13,457 nucleotides of DNA from Parasulfuritortus sp037446165 (GTDB taxonomy: Bacteria; Pseudomonadota; Gammaproteobacteria; Burkholderiales; Thiobacillaceae): assembly GCA_037446165.1 (NCBI GenBank), contig JBBIJC010000067.1, positions 1 to 13,457 on the forward strand, written 5' to 3'. A program made the position numbers and the translations under genes. Every line of letters begins with the position of its first letter. The first letter of the stretch is position 1. Below the pieces are notes generated by a model. That model was not told the DNA's origin. It saw only the letters and a list, made by a program, of their open reading frames with translations, and made no database searches. Positions 1-7,351 of the stretch are shown here, one piece after another.

Positions 1-21
1 CTCGAGAAAGAACTGAGCTGA
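1..21 (+). CDS. possible 3' end of an upstream plus-strand gene
   Basis: Frame 1 reads Leu-Glu-Lys-Glu-Leu-Ser and then TGA at 19-21, just before a strong terminator. This is what the tail of a plus-strand gene converging on the copper chaperone would look like. Only six codons are visible, so no product can be named. The inference rests on position alone. Confidence 0.3.
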   Translation, partial: LEKELS

Positions 22-32
22 ACCAATCAGAC

Positions 33-68
33 CCACAAAAAAGCCGGCTGATGCCGGCTTTTTTGTGG
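33..68. terminator. bidirectional rho-independent terminator
   Basis: A perfect 16-bp inverted repeat (33-48 pairs with 53-68) has a TGAT loop. The core GCCGGC stem is flanked by six A on one side and six T on the other, so either strand gives a GC hairpin followed by a U-run. It lies between a putative plus-strand gene end at 21 and the minus-strand copper chaperone stop at 79, and would serve both. Confidence 0.9.
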
Positions 69-78
69 CTGAAGCGGA

Positions 79-534
79 TCAGTGTTGCATCATCATCATG
101 CCGCCGGCCGCGCGCGCCTCGGCCTCGACCGGAATCTTCATTTCCTTGCCACTGGCTTCGCGCACGACCAGGGTGATGGCGGTCTTGTCGCCTTCCTTGA
201 TCTGCCCGTTCAGGTCGATCAGCATCACGTGCAGGCTGCCCGGCTTGAGGCTGACGGTCTTGCCCTTGGGCAGGGGAATGTCCTTGATCTGGCGCATGAC
301 CATGACCCCGTTGTCCATGCTCATGGTGTGCAGCTGCACCGTCTTGGCGGCGTGGCTTTCGGCGCCCACCAGGGTCATGTCGGCATCGGCGGTCAGGTCC
401 ATGAAGGCGCCGGCGACTTTCTGGCCGGGGGCTGTTGCGCGGACCCAGGGATGGTCGACCTTGACCGTATCGGCCAGTGCGGGAAGGGTGAACAGGGCCA
501 GGCCCAGCGCGAAGATCGGTTTTGCAGCAAACAT
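79..534 (-). CDS. PCu(A)C family periplasmic copper chaperone
   Basis: This 151-residue protein has a signal peptide (about residues 1-21, ending ALA) and a cupredoxin-like PCu(A)C (formerly DUF461) domain. The family copper motif H-X10-M-X21-H-X-M is matched exactly by H69, M80, H102 and M104. The C-terminus is methionine-rich (MMMM near 146-149, then Gln-His) and may add copper ligands. The family delivers Cu(I) in the periplasm to the CuA site of cytochrome c oxidase, often with Sco proteins. I chose the start at 534 because a GGGAG ribosome site lies just upstream and the signal peptide begins there; a longer open frame to 822 would bury the signal peptide. It is divergent from the RegB-like kinase, with a possible RegA/PrrA site between them, suggesting redox control of oxidase copper supply. 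The family call is firm; the target is inferred. Confidence 0.9.
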   Translation of the reverse strand: MFAAKPIFALGLALFTLPALADTVKVDHPWVRATAPGQKVAGAFMDLTADADMTLVGAESHAAKTVQLHTMSMDNGVMVMRQIKDIPLPKGKTVSLKPGSLHVMLIDLNGQIKEGDKTAITLVVREASGKEMKIPVEAEARAAGGMMMMQH

Positions 535-600
535 GTAAAGGCTCCCATAACGAGGTTGAAAAACATCCGACAGCCTACCCCAGCGCCCAAACCACGTGCT

Positions 601-615
601 GCGACAAATTGCCGC
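601..615. promoter_or_regulatory. candidate RegA/PrrA binding site
   Basis: In the 120-bp divergent region between the copper chaperone and the regBA-like pair, GCGAC (601-605), five spacer bases and GCCGC (611-615) match the two-block PrrA pattern GCGNC-Nx-GNCGC that I recall from Rhodobacter work. The match is short and the genome is GC-rich, so chance is possible. Its place before the response regulator's own operon and a respiratory copper chaperone makes it plausible. Confidence 0.45.
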
Positions 616-654
616 AGGCGCCGGGATGATCCGGGGCGCAGGTAAAATCATGGC

Positions 655-1890
655 ATGAATACCACGATACGGGTCGAGACGTTGCCGCGCGATACCCAGG
701 CCCGCCTGGTCATGGCGCGCTGGGTTCTGCTGGTCATCGAGTCTCTGGCCGTTCTGGTGCTGGCCCATGGGTTCGCGGTGACCCTGCCCATGAAGCCGAT
801 GGCGGCGGTGCTGACCTTGCATGGCGCGCTCAACCTGTTTGCGGTATGGCGGCTACGCGCGAACCCGTCAGGCGGGCAATATGAAGTCATGGCCGAACTG
901 GCGGCCGATGCGGCGGCCATCGCCGCCCTGGTCTATTTCAGTGGGGGCTTTGCCAATCCCTTCATCTCCCTGCTGCTGGTGCCGCTGATCCTGTGCGCGG
1001 TGACCCTGCCCGCAGTGCTGGCCTGGCTCATGACCGCCTGGGTGGCGGTGCTCTATTCCTTGCTGGCCGGCTATTACCAGCCCCTGACGCTGGAGGTGAC
1101 CGACCAGGCCGCGATCAATCTCCACCTGGCCGGCATGTGGCTCAATTTCCTGCTCACCGCCGGGCTGGTCGCCGCTTTCGTAACCCGACTCGCCCTGGCC
1201 CTGCGCCAGCGCGAGGCCGATCTGGCGCGGGCTCGGGAGCAGGCCCTGCGCGACGAACAGATCTTCGCCCTGGGCATGCAGGCGGCGGCCGCGGCCCATG
1301 ATCTGGCCACGCCGCTGTCATCGGTACGGCTCTCGCTCAAGGAGCTGGAGCGTGACTATGCCGGCGACGATGAGCTGGGTCCCAGCCTGTCCCTGATGGC
1401 GGGGCAGGTCGAACGGATGAAGGTGGTGCTCGACCGGCTCGCCGCCGCAGCCGGCGCGGCGCGCGCGGCGGGGGCGCTGAACCGGCCGCTGGACGAATGG
1501 CTGGCCGAGGTTTATGACCACTGGCGGCTGATGCGGCCGCAGGTCGGCGCGCAATTGAGCCTGCTCGGGCAGCGGCCGGCGCCAATCGTGCGCGAGGACC
1601 CGAGCCTGGTTTCGGTCCTGTCGACCCTGCTCAACAATGCGGCGGATGTTTCTCCGGCCGACCTGGTGTTGGAAGCCGACTGGCATGAGGCAAATCTGGT
1701 AGTCCGGGTGCTGGATCGCGGCCCTGGCCTGGGTCGGGCAGACGACAAGGCGGAGGGCTGGGGCGTCGGCCTGATGCTGGCCCAGGCTGCGCTGGAACGA
1801 CTGGGTGGCGACATCGATCTGCTGCCGCGCGACGGGGGCGGGCTGGCGGCGCGGATACGGCTTCCGCTGAAAAGCCTGGAGCCGACATGA
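655..1890 (+). CDS. RegB/PrrB/ActS-type sensor histidine kinase
   Basis: This is a 411-residue membrane histidine kinase. The N-terminal half (about 20-178) is a multi-pass membrane region. It contains GGFANPF at 97-103, matching the GGxxNPF quinone-sensing motif of RegB. A dimerisation/H-box follows (AAAHDLATPL, phospho-acceptor H215), then a catalytic ATPase domain with an N-box (NNAADVSP, 327-334) and a G-box (DRGPGLG, 354-360). RegB/PrrB proteins sense the ubiquinone redox state and phosphorylate RegA/PrrA to control respiration and related processes. The redox cysteine of Rhodobacter RegB lies 40 residues after its histidine; here that position is M255, and the only cysteine (C114) is in the membrane region. 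The stop overlaps the response regulator start by four bases, so the two are co-translated. The start at 655 is the first Met of the frame; its ribosome site is weak. Confidence 0.87.
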   Translation: MNTTIRVETLPRDTQARLVMARWVLLVIESLAVLVLAHGFAVTLPMKPMAAVLTLHGALNLFAVWRLRANPSGGQYEVMAELAADAAAIAALVYFSGGFANPFISLLLVPLILCAVTLPAVLAWLMTAWVAVLYSLLAGYYQPLTLEVTDQAAINLHLAGMWLNFLLTAGLVAAFVTRLALALRQREADLARAREQALRDEQIFALGMQAAAAAHDLATPLSSVRLSLKELERDYAGDDELGPSLSLMAGQVERMKVVLDRLAAAAGAARAAGALNRPLDEWLAEVYDHWRLMRPQVGAQLSLLGQRPAPIVREDPSLVSVLSTLLNNAADVSPADLVLEADWHEANLVVRVLDRGPGLGRADDKAEGWGVGLMLAQAALERLGGDIDLLPRDGGGLAARIRLPLKSLEPT

Positions 1891-2429
1891 CGGCGACCAG
1901 GCAATGGCGCATCCTGGTGGTTGACGACGACGGGTTGTTTGCCGCCACACTGGTGCAGGCCCTGCGCCGGCGCGGTTACGAAGTCGAGGCAGCGGCTCAT
2001 CAGGCCGAGGCGCTGGCACTCGCCCAGGTCGACCCGCCCGATGCGGCGATCCTCGACCTCAAACTGGCGGACGAATCGGGCCTGAGCCTCATCGGCCCGC
2101 TCAAGGCGCTGCGGCCTGAGATGCGCATCCTGCTCCTGACCGGCTATGCCAGCATCGCCACGGCGGTCGAGGCGATCAAGCTGGGCGCGATCCACTATCT
2201 GCCCAAGCCGGCCGATGCCGACGAGATTCTGGCGGCGCTGGGCCGGGAGGCGGGCGATGCCGCCATCCTGCCGCCGGACGATCCCATGTCGGTCGATCGG
2301 CTGGAATGGGAGCACATCCAGAAGGTGCTGGCGGAACACGACGGCAACATCTCGGCCACCGCGCGGGCGCTGAAGATGCACCGGCGCACCCTGCAGCGCA
2401 AACTGGCCAAGCGGCCGGTGAAGGAATAG
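1887..2429 (+). CDS. RegA/PrrA/ActR-type response regulator
   Basis: This 180-residue regulator has an N-terminal receiver domain with the acidic pocket D13-D15, phospho-acceptor D57 (AILDLKL), T85 and K107. A proline-containing linker (about 129-133) leads to a Fis-type helix-turn-helix (about 140-176; DGNISATARALKMHRRTLQ). This compact receiver-plus-Fis layout, about 180 residues with no AAA+ domain, is typical of RegA/PrrA/RoxR. The ATGA overlap with the kinase marks them as a cognate pair. It probably binds the GCGNC-N5-GNCGC sequence at 601-615 and may regulate its own operon and the divergent copper chaperone. The gene converges on hslV with only 12 bases between the stops. Family assignment is strong; the regulon is inferred. 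Confidence 0.9.
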   Translation: MTATRQWRILVVDDDGLFAATLVQALRRRGYEVEAAAHQAEALALAQVDPPDAAILDLKLADESGLSLIGPLKALRPEMRILLLTGYASIATAVEAIKLGAIHYLPKPADADEILAALGREAGDAAILPPDDPMSVDRLEWEHIQKVLAEHDGNISATARALKMHRRTLQRKLAKRPVKE

Positions 2430-2441
2430 GCGGGGCGGGCC

Positions 2442-2978
2442 TTACAGCGTCTCGATCGTGAAGTTGCTGTTGGTGTAGATGCAGATGTCGCTGGCGATGC
2501 CCAGTGCATTGCGCACGATCTGTTCCGGCCCCAGCTCGGTGTGCTCGAGCAAGGCGCGCGCCGCGGCCTGGGCATAGGCGCCGCCGCTGCCGATGGCGGC
2601 GATGCCCTGTTCCGGTTCGAGCACGTCGCCCGAGCCGGTGATGATCAGGGTGGAGGTGGGATCGGCCACCGTCAGCATGGCCTCAAGCCGGCGCAGGATG
2701 CGGTCGGTGCGCCAGTCCTTGGCCAGTTCGACCGCGCTGCGAACCAAATTGCCTTGGTGCTTTTCCAGCTTGGCCTCGAACCGCTCGAACAGGGTGAAGG
2801 CATCGGCCGTGCCGCCGGCGAATCCGGCCAGTATCTTGTCCTGATAGAGCCGGCGCACCTTGCGCGCGGTGGCCTTGATCACGATGTTGCCGAGGGTGAC
2901 CTGGCCGTCGCCGCCGATGGCGACCTGCTGGCCGCGGCGCACGCTGAGGATGGTGGTGCCGTGGAATTGTTCCGTCAT
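2442..2978 (-). CDS. hslV: ATP-dependent protease proteolytic subunit HslV (ClpQ)
   Basis: This 178-residue protein is the usual size for HslV, the threonine peptidase of the HslVU (ClpQY) complex. HslV forms a double hexameric ring fed by the HslU unfoldase. The N-terminus MTEQFHG is removed to expose the catalytic Thr8 (TTILSVRRG). GGDGQVT and the GSGGAYA segment near 130 are family hallmarks. The ATG lies in an ATGA overlap with the stop of the STAS-domain gene, so translation is probably coupled. In most proteobacteria hslU follows hslV directly. Here the next gene downstream on this strand would be at the convergent regulator, so hslU is not adjacent and not in the window. Confidence 0.95.
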   Translation of the reverse strand: MTEQFHGTTILSVRRGQQVAIGGDGQVTLGNIVIKATARKVRRLYQDKILAGFAGGTADAFTLFERFEAKLEKHQGNLVRSAVELAKDWRTDRILRRLEAMLTVADPTSTLIITGSGDVLEPEQGIAAIGSGGAYAQAAARALLEHTELGPEQIVRNALGIASDICIYTNSNFTIETL

Positions 2979-4144
2979 TTTCGTATCTCTTGCTGAATCG
3001 TTGCGAATTGCCCGACTCCGAGCATCTGCAGCAGCAGGTTGACCATGCTGTTGCCGCCCCGGAACGTGACCTGCTTGCCGGCCTGGGCCAGTGCCATGAC
3101 CGTATCCATCAGCAGCCCGACGATCGCGAAGTCGATCCGGCTGACCTGGGTCAGGTCGATCTCGACCCGGGGCAGGGGCGCGGCGAACTGGCGCAGTTCC
3201 TCGAACACGCTGGAGGAGCCCGAGCCAAGCACGCCTCTCATGGGGAAGGCATCGCCCGTCTGGGAGGGCGCGGGAGTCATGGCTTCTGAAGGCGTGGCCG
3301 CGTGCCTCGGCGGATTGTAGGACGGCGGCGAGATCTCGTAGCGAACGGCATATTCGACCGCCACTTGGTCGAACTCGTCCTGCCTGCCCTCCTGTTGCAG
3401 CAGCATCAGGAGCAGCAGCCAGGTTGATTCGGCCAGCTGCCCGACCGCGCGCGAGGCGTTCAGCCGCACCACGAAGGCATCGCCGCCAACCAGATGCACT
3501 TCCTTGCCCTTGGCGACGCGGGTCAGGCTTTCCAGCATCAGCCGGGCGTAGGCGTCATCATCGGGCACCGGGGTCCTGCTGAAATCGAGCACCACCATGT
3601 CGGCGGACTTGCATTCCTGGTGAAAGTGTTCGAGCCCTGCCTTGTCCTGAGGGGAGAGGTTCGGGCCGAAGGCAAAGGTAGGATGCCGGGATGCGTGCTG
3701 GCCAGTTTCAAGTTGAGCTGCCGTGGTCCAGGTCGGCGGCGAACGTTCGAAACGCACCGCGTAATCCACCGCCAGGTCTTCAAACGACCGGCGCTGCCCG
3801 GTGATCTCGTAGATGTCGAACAACAGGCCCCAGGGTTGGCTGTCGATGTTGTTCGGGTGATCGAGAATGTAGCGGTTCAGCGCCGCCGTAGCCGCGCCGG
3901 TCTGGCCGTTGGCGTAGAGCATCACGGCCTGCTCGATCTCCGGCGCCAGCAGCAGCTCCATCTCGTGCACCTGAATGCCGGTGCTGCTGGGGGGTCTGGC
4001 TTGTGCTTCGGGCGGGGGCGCAACGGGAGGCGCCGCCGGGGGCGCACTGGCCGGCCCGGTTTCGGCTATGGCATAAGGGGGCTTGCCGTCGTTCGGAATG
4101 ACGGGCTTGGTGTGTGCCTGACCTTTCCGAAAGAATGAAAACAT
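2975..4144 (-). CDS. STAS-domain protein with duplicated module, upstream of hslV
   Basis: This 389-residue protein is predicted cytosolic. It has a short basic N-terminus and a Pro/Ala-rich linker (about 30-55), then two related modules. Each contains a near-repeat: residues 119-138 (FEDLAVDYAVRFERSPP) and 256-275 (FDQVAVEYAVRYEISPP). Each repeat is preceded by a helical segment. The C-terminal part (about 325-389: VEIDLTQVSRIDFAIVGLL, FRGGNSMVNLLLQMLGV) is a STAS (anti-anti-sigma-like) fold. Residues 183-232 look like a second, more diverged STAS-like segment. STAS domains mediate protein-protein switching, but no serine phospho-site is obvious. It overlaps hslV by four bases. I do not know its function; a link to HslV is suggested only by coupling. 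The start at 4144 has no clear ribosome site. Confidence 0.75.
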   Translation of the reverse strand: MFSFFRKGQAHTKPVIPNDGKPPYAIAETGPASAPPAAPPVAPPPEAQARPPSSTGIQVHEMELLLAPEIEQAVMLYANGQTGAATAALNRYILDHPNNIDSQPWGLLFDIYEITGQRRSFEDLAVDYAVRFERSPPTWTTAAQLETGQHASRHPTFAFGPNLSPQDKAGLEHFHQECKSADMVVLDFSRTPVPDDDAYARLMLESLTRVAKGKEVHLVGGDAFVVRLNASRAVGQLAESTWLLLLMLLQQEGRQDEFDQVAVEYAVRYEISPPSYNPPRHAATPSEAMTPAPSQTGDAFPMRGVLGSGSSSVFEELRQFAAPLPRVEIDLTQVSRIDFAIVGLLMDTVMALAQAGKQVTFRGGNSMVNLLLQMLGVGQFATIQQEIRK

Positions 4145-4212
4145 GGCCGTAACGAAGCACTGGTTTGGATACGTTTAAGTTTACTCCGGGGGCGCTGCCA
4201 TGCCGGGGAAAT

Positions 4213-4785
4213 TTACGGCCCAGTGTAGGGCAGGACCTTTTTCGCCATCAGCACGTAGCCGGAGTTGCCCATCGTGGTCTGCGAGGTCTGGACCTGCATG
4301 ACCCCGCTGACCCAGACCGTGTCCATGCTGCGAAAGCCTTTGACCGGTTTGTCCGGCATGACGTGGATGATCTGGTTGGCCGGTGGCGGCGGCACGTGGA
4401 TGCAGGCGCCGAAATAGGGCACCAGGAGGAATTCCCGCAACTCGTCCGGGCCGCCGTCCAGGGAGACGACAAAGCCGGGAATGCGGATTTCCTTGCCGTT
4501 CAGTTCAGGGTTGATCGGGGCATTGGCCCATTCCTTGCGCATCTTGGCCAGGGCATCCATGGCGCGGGGGTCCGAATCCTTCAGCTTGGCCAGATCCAGG
4601 CCCTTGAACGCGGTGGTCGGGTCCCAGTCCTTGGGCATCAGGTCGTCCCAGGTGATGGTGCGGTAGGCGTCCTTGGTGGCCGCCTTGGTCTCGTTCAGCC
4701 GATCGCCGACCTTGTAGTCCTTGGCCTGGGCCGGGGCGATGCTGAACAGGGCGGCCAGCAGCAGGATGATTTTCAGGGATTTCAT
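4213..4785 (-). CDS. DUF3299 periplasmic protein, last gene of zinc operon
   Basis: This 190-residue secreted protein has a clear signal peptide (MKSLK, hydrophobic core, cleavage after AQA near residue 21). The mature part carries DUF3299 hallmarks: TWDDLMPKDWDP, then IRIPGFVVSLDG, EFLLVPYFGACIHVPPPPANQ, VWVSGVM and a closing GY-VMAKKV-PY region. The family function is unknown. It is repeatedly found beside MacB/LolCDE-like ABC transporters and metal-related genes. Here it starts seven bases after the permease stop, with GAGG as the ribosome site, so it is the fifth gene of the putative zinc operon. It may be an accessory binding or folding factor for the importer; that role is inference from context. 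Confidence 0.85.
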   Translation of the reverse strand: MKSLKIILLLAALFSIAPAQAKDYKVGDRLNETKAATKDAYRTITWDDLMPKDWDPTTAFKGLDLAKLKDSDPRAMDALAKMRKEWANAPINPELNGKEIRIPGFVVSLDGGPDELREFLLVPYFGACIHVPPPPANQIIHVMPDKPVKGFRSMDTVWVSGVMQVQTSQTTMGNSGYVLMAKKVLPYTGP

Positions 4786-4792
4786 GATGTCC

Positions 4793-6055
4793 TCAGATGC
4801 GCGGGGTCAGGCCGTCGGCCAGCGCCATTCTATACGCACGCAAGCCCGGCAGCAGGCTGGCCAGGGTGCCCACCGCGATGACCATGCCGAGCAGCTTCAT
4901 CTCGTCCAGGCTGGGCAGGGCGACATGCACCACCACGCCGTAGCGCAGTTCGGCCCAGGGGCCCAGGACGGCGGCGAGCACGGTCAACAGCGCGGTGCCG
5001 ACGACAACCCCGGCGACGGTGACGGCCGCGCCTTCCAGGGTCAGCAGGAAGATCAGATGCCATGGCCCGGCGCCTACGGAACGCAGGATGGCCAGTTCCC
5101 GGCGGCGTTCGTTGAGCCCGGCCAGCACCACCGCCACCAGCCCGGCCAGGCTGACCGCGACCACCAGGCCGCTCACCGCCAGCAGGACCCGTTCGGCCAC
5201 GCCCATCAGGTCCCATAGCTGATCCAGCGCCACGCCGGGCAGGATCGCCATCAGCGGCTCGGCCTCGAAGCCGGCGACCTCGCGCTGCAGGGCAAAGACC
5301 TGGATCCGGCTGTGCAGGCCGACCAGCATCGCAGTCACGGTCTTGGGCGTGAGGTCGAACTTGCTGGCCAGTTGCGGCGGGATGGCAAAGCCGGGAATGG
5401 GCGCGCCGCCCTGCCAGTCGAGGTGGATGGCTTCCATGGCGGCCAGACTGATGTGTACGGTGCGATCCACCGGGGTTCCGGTGCGGGCCAGGATGCCGAC
5501 CACGTGAAAAGGCTTGTCGGCATGGTCGGTCAGGTGGGTGCCGCTCATGCCATGGCTCAGGACGATGGTGTCGCCCAGCTTGTAATGCAGCTTGCTGGCG
5601 ACTTCGGCACCCAGTACGGCGTCATAGAGGTCGTGGAACGGCTTGCCCTGGACGACCTCCAGCGGGTGATGGTCGCCGTAGTGGAAATACTTGAAGAAAT
5701 CCTCGTTGGTGGCCAGAACCGGAAAGCCTTGGTGCGAATCGCCCAGGGAGAGCGGAATCACCCAGGCCACGGCGGGATTTTTTGCAATGGCCTGGACGCT
5801 GGTCCATTCCATGTTGTTGGTGGCCTCGCCCAGGTGGAAGACGGCGTAGAGCAGCAACTGGATCGGGCTGGAGCGGGGGCCGATCACCAGGTCGGTGCCC
5901 GAGACCGACTGGGCGAAGCCCTCGTGGGCATCATGACGCAGGCGCTCGATGCCGAGCAGCAGGGTGACTGACAGAGCTACTGCGATCATGGTCAGGCCGA
6001 GCGTGTAGCGGCGGTTCCAGGCGCTCTTCAGGGCCAGGGTGAGCAGGGGTTTCAT
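4793..6055 (-). CDS. ABC transporter permease, FtsX/MacB type
   Basis: This 420-residue permease has one N-terminal transmembrane helix (about 18-36), a large extracytoplasmic domain (about 37-285) and three C-terminal helices (about 288-312, 335-365, 386-405). That is the FtsX/MacB/LolC layout. The stretch NERRRELAILRSVGA (315-329) is the usual cytoplasmic coupling segment. The periplasmic domain is rich in histidine between 125 and 184 (H125, H129, H130, H141, H157, H168, H174, H178, H184), which could bind zinc. Three bases separate it from the ATPase stop and seven from the DUF3299 start. MacB-type systems often do mechanotransmission rather than direct transport, so it could move a protein or lipid rather than the metal. 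The family is certain; zinc is inferred from the operon. Confidence 0.88.
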   Translation of the reverse strand: MKPLLTLALKSAWNRRYTLGLTMIAVALSVTLLLGIERLRHDAHEGFAQSVSGTDLVIGPRSSPIQLLLYAVFHLGEATNNMEWTSVQAIAKNPAVAWVIPLSLGDSHQGFPVLATNEDFFKYFHYGDHHPLEVVQGKPFHDLYDAVLGAEVASKLHYKLGDTIVLSHGMSGTHLTDHADKPFHVVGILARTGTPVDRTVHISLAAMEAIHLDWQGGAPIPGFAIPPQLASKFDLTPKTVTAMLVGLHSRIQVFALQREVAGFEAEPLMAILPGVALDQLWDLMGVAERVLLAVSGLVVAVSLAGLVAVVLAGLNERRRELAILRSVGAGPWHLIFLLTLEGAAVTVAGVVVGTALLTVLAAVLGPWAELRYGVVVHVALPSLDEMKLLGMVIAVGTLASLLPGLRAYRMALADGLTPRI

Positions 6056-6058
6056 TAG

Positions 6059-6769
6059 TTAGGCTGCACCTTCGTCGTGAATCCGGTTTATTTCGGACAT
6101 CGCCGCTTCCCGGCTGAAACCTGGCGCGAGCCGTTTGTCATGGCTGACGAAGAGCAGGGTGGCGTTGGCGGCCGCGCATTCGCGGCGCAGCAGGTCGAGA
6201 AAGGCCGTTTGCCGTTCCGCGTCGAGGGCAGAGGTGGGTTCGTCGGCGATGATGATCTCGGGCCGGCCGATCAGGGCGCGGGCGGCTGCCACTCGTTGTT
6301 GCTGGCCGACCGAAAGCTGGGTCGCCGATCGGCTCCACAGCCCTTCATTCAGATCCAGGTGACTGAGCAGCGATTGGGCGGCATCCCGCAGGCTGCCGGC
6401 CTGCTCCTGCGCTCTCAGTCTGCGGCGGCTGGAAAAGCGGCAAGGCAGCAGGACATTGTCCAGTGCGGAGAGATAGGGAATCAGGTTGAACTGCTGGAAG
6501 ATGAAGCCGACGTGGTCAACCCGATAGTGGTCGCGCCGGGCCGAGGCCATGGCCTTCAGGTTCTGGCCGAGCAGTTCCAGTTGGCCGGACTGGGGTGTCA
6601 GCACGCCGGCCAGCAGGTTGAGCAGCGTGGTCTTGCCGCTGCCGCTCTCGCCGTGCAGAAACAGGTGTTCGCCCCGCTCGACCTGAAAGTTCGGGATCTC
6701 CAGGCAGGACCGCGCCGAACCCGGCCAGCGGAAGTCGAGCCCTTCGATACGGATCACCGTATCGGTCAT
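6059..6769 (-). CDS. ABC transporter ATP-binding protein, LolD/MacB-like
   Basis: This 236-residue ATPase has all nucleotide-binding motifs: Walker A GESGSGKT (40-47), a Q-loop at Q92/Q93, signature LSVGQQQR (152-159), Walker B with catalytic Glu (IIIADEPTSALD, 172-183) and H-loop H210. It belongs to the LolD/MacB/FtsE clade that partners FtsX-type permeases, and the permease begins three bases after its stop. It should drive the membrane complex from the cytoplasmic face. Its start lies three bases from the DUF2796 stop. The tight packing marks it as an operon member. In Vibrio cholerae, as I recall, the Zrg zinc system includes a comparable ATPase and permease beside a DUF2796 protein. Confidence 0.92.
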   Translation of the reverse strand: MTDTVIRIEGLDFRWPGSARSCLEIPNFQVERGEHLFLHGESGSGKTTLLNLLAGVLTPQSGQLELLGQNLKAMASARRDHYRVDHVGFIFQQFNLIPYLSALDNVLLPCRFSSRRRLRAQEQAGSLRDAAQSLLSHLDLNEGLWSRSATQLSVGQQQRVAAARALIGRPEIIIADEPTSALDAERQTAFLDLLRRECAAANATLLFVSHDKRLAPGFSREAAMSEINRIHDEGAA

Positions 6770-6772
6770 GGC

Positions 6773-7297
6773 TTACCAGGAAACCTTGGTGTTGCCGTTT
6801 TCCAGGACGGTGCTGGACTGACCCTTGGGGCCGGCGATCTGGACCGTCACCTTGTGGGTGCGGGGAAAGAGGGCGCTCAGCTTCACGTCCATGCCATGCA
6901 GATTCTGGGGCGCAGCGCACTGGAAGACAAAGTCGGCATCCATGTCGGCATGGACGTGGCCGTGCGGAGCAGAGGTCTTGCTGGCCGGTTCGAGCACGGC
7001 GGAGACCAGCTTGGGCGCTTGCGCCTTGCAGCCGGCCGAGGGCGTTGTGATGAACAGTTCGTCCGGACGGTTCAGTTGCGCGACCATCTGGTCCAGGGCG
7101 GCCTTCTGGCCCGGGTTGTAGGCCGCGTGTTCAAAGCCCACCAGGTTATCCAGCGGCGAGTCCAGATGCAGGCTCAGGGTGGAACCGTCGACCGCGACAT
7201 CGAGCAGGGCGACGCCATGGACATGAGGCGGCGCGGCGTGGGCGGCGAAGGTGACAGCAGAACTGCATAGCAGCAGGGCAATGGCGGCGGAACGCAT
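6773..7297 (-). CDS. DUF2796 (ZrgA-like) periplasmic zinc-binding protein
   Basis: This 174-residue secreted protein has a signal peptide (about 1-21, ending AHA). The mature N-terminus carries HVHG (25-28), and a central histidine cluster has H112, H114 and H116 followed by acidic residues. Two cysteines (C90, C127) may form a disulfide. These are features of DUF2796, the family of V. cholerae ZrgA, described as a periplasmic zinc-binding component. I chose the ATG at 7297 because AAGGAG (7305-7310) sits seven bases upstream; an in-frame TTG at 7303 lies too close to that site. It would capture Zn(II) in the periplasm for the ABC or ZIP component. It is the second gene of the operon, about 54 bases after the ZIP gene. 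The family call is strong; zinc is supported by the neighbours. Confidence 0.85.
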   Translation of the reverse strand: MRSAAIALLLCSSAVTFAAHAAPPHVHGVALLDVAVDGSTLSLHLDSPLDNLVGFEHAAYNPGQKAALDQMVAQLNRPDELFITTPSAGCKAQAPKLVSAVLEPASKTSAPHGHVHADMDADFVFQCAAPQNLHGMDVKLSALFPRTHKVTVQIAGPKGQSSTVLENGNTKVSW

Positions 7298-7304
7298 GAG
7301 CAAA

Positions 7305-7310
7305 CTCCTT
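7305..7310 (-). promoter_or_regulatory. ribosome binding site fixing the DUF2796 start
   Basis: AAGGAG on the minus strand lies seven bases before the ATG at 7297-7295. It selects that codon over the in-frame TTG at 7303. Confidence 0.75.
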
Positions 7311-7351
7311 CCGTTAAGGTATCCAGAGGACCGGGGTGGGCTGGGTTAAGT

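Noticed and set aside
4145..4220. 8-bp inverted repeat GGCCGTAA (4145-4152) and TTACGGCC (4213-4220) around the DUF3299/STAS boundary
   Set aside because: The 60-base loop and lack of a U-run argue against a terminator, and one arm lies over the DUF3299 stop codon. It is probably chance.
6077..7270. A plus-strand open frame of 397 codons opposite the ABC ATPase and DUF2796 genes
   Set aside because: The opposite strand carries clear Walker motifs and a signal peptide; this frame has no coherent domain.
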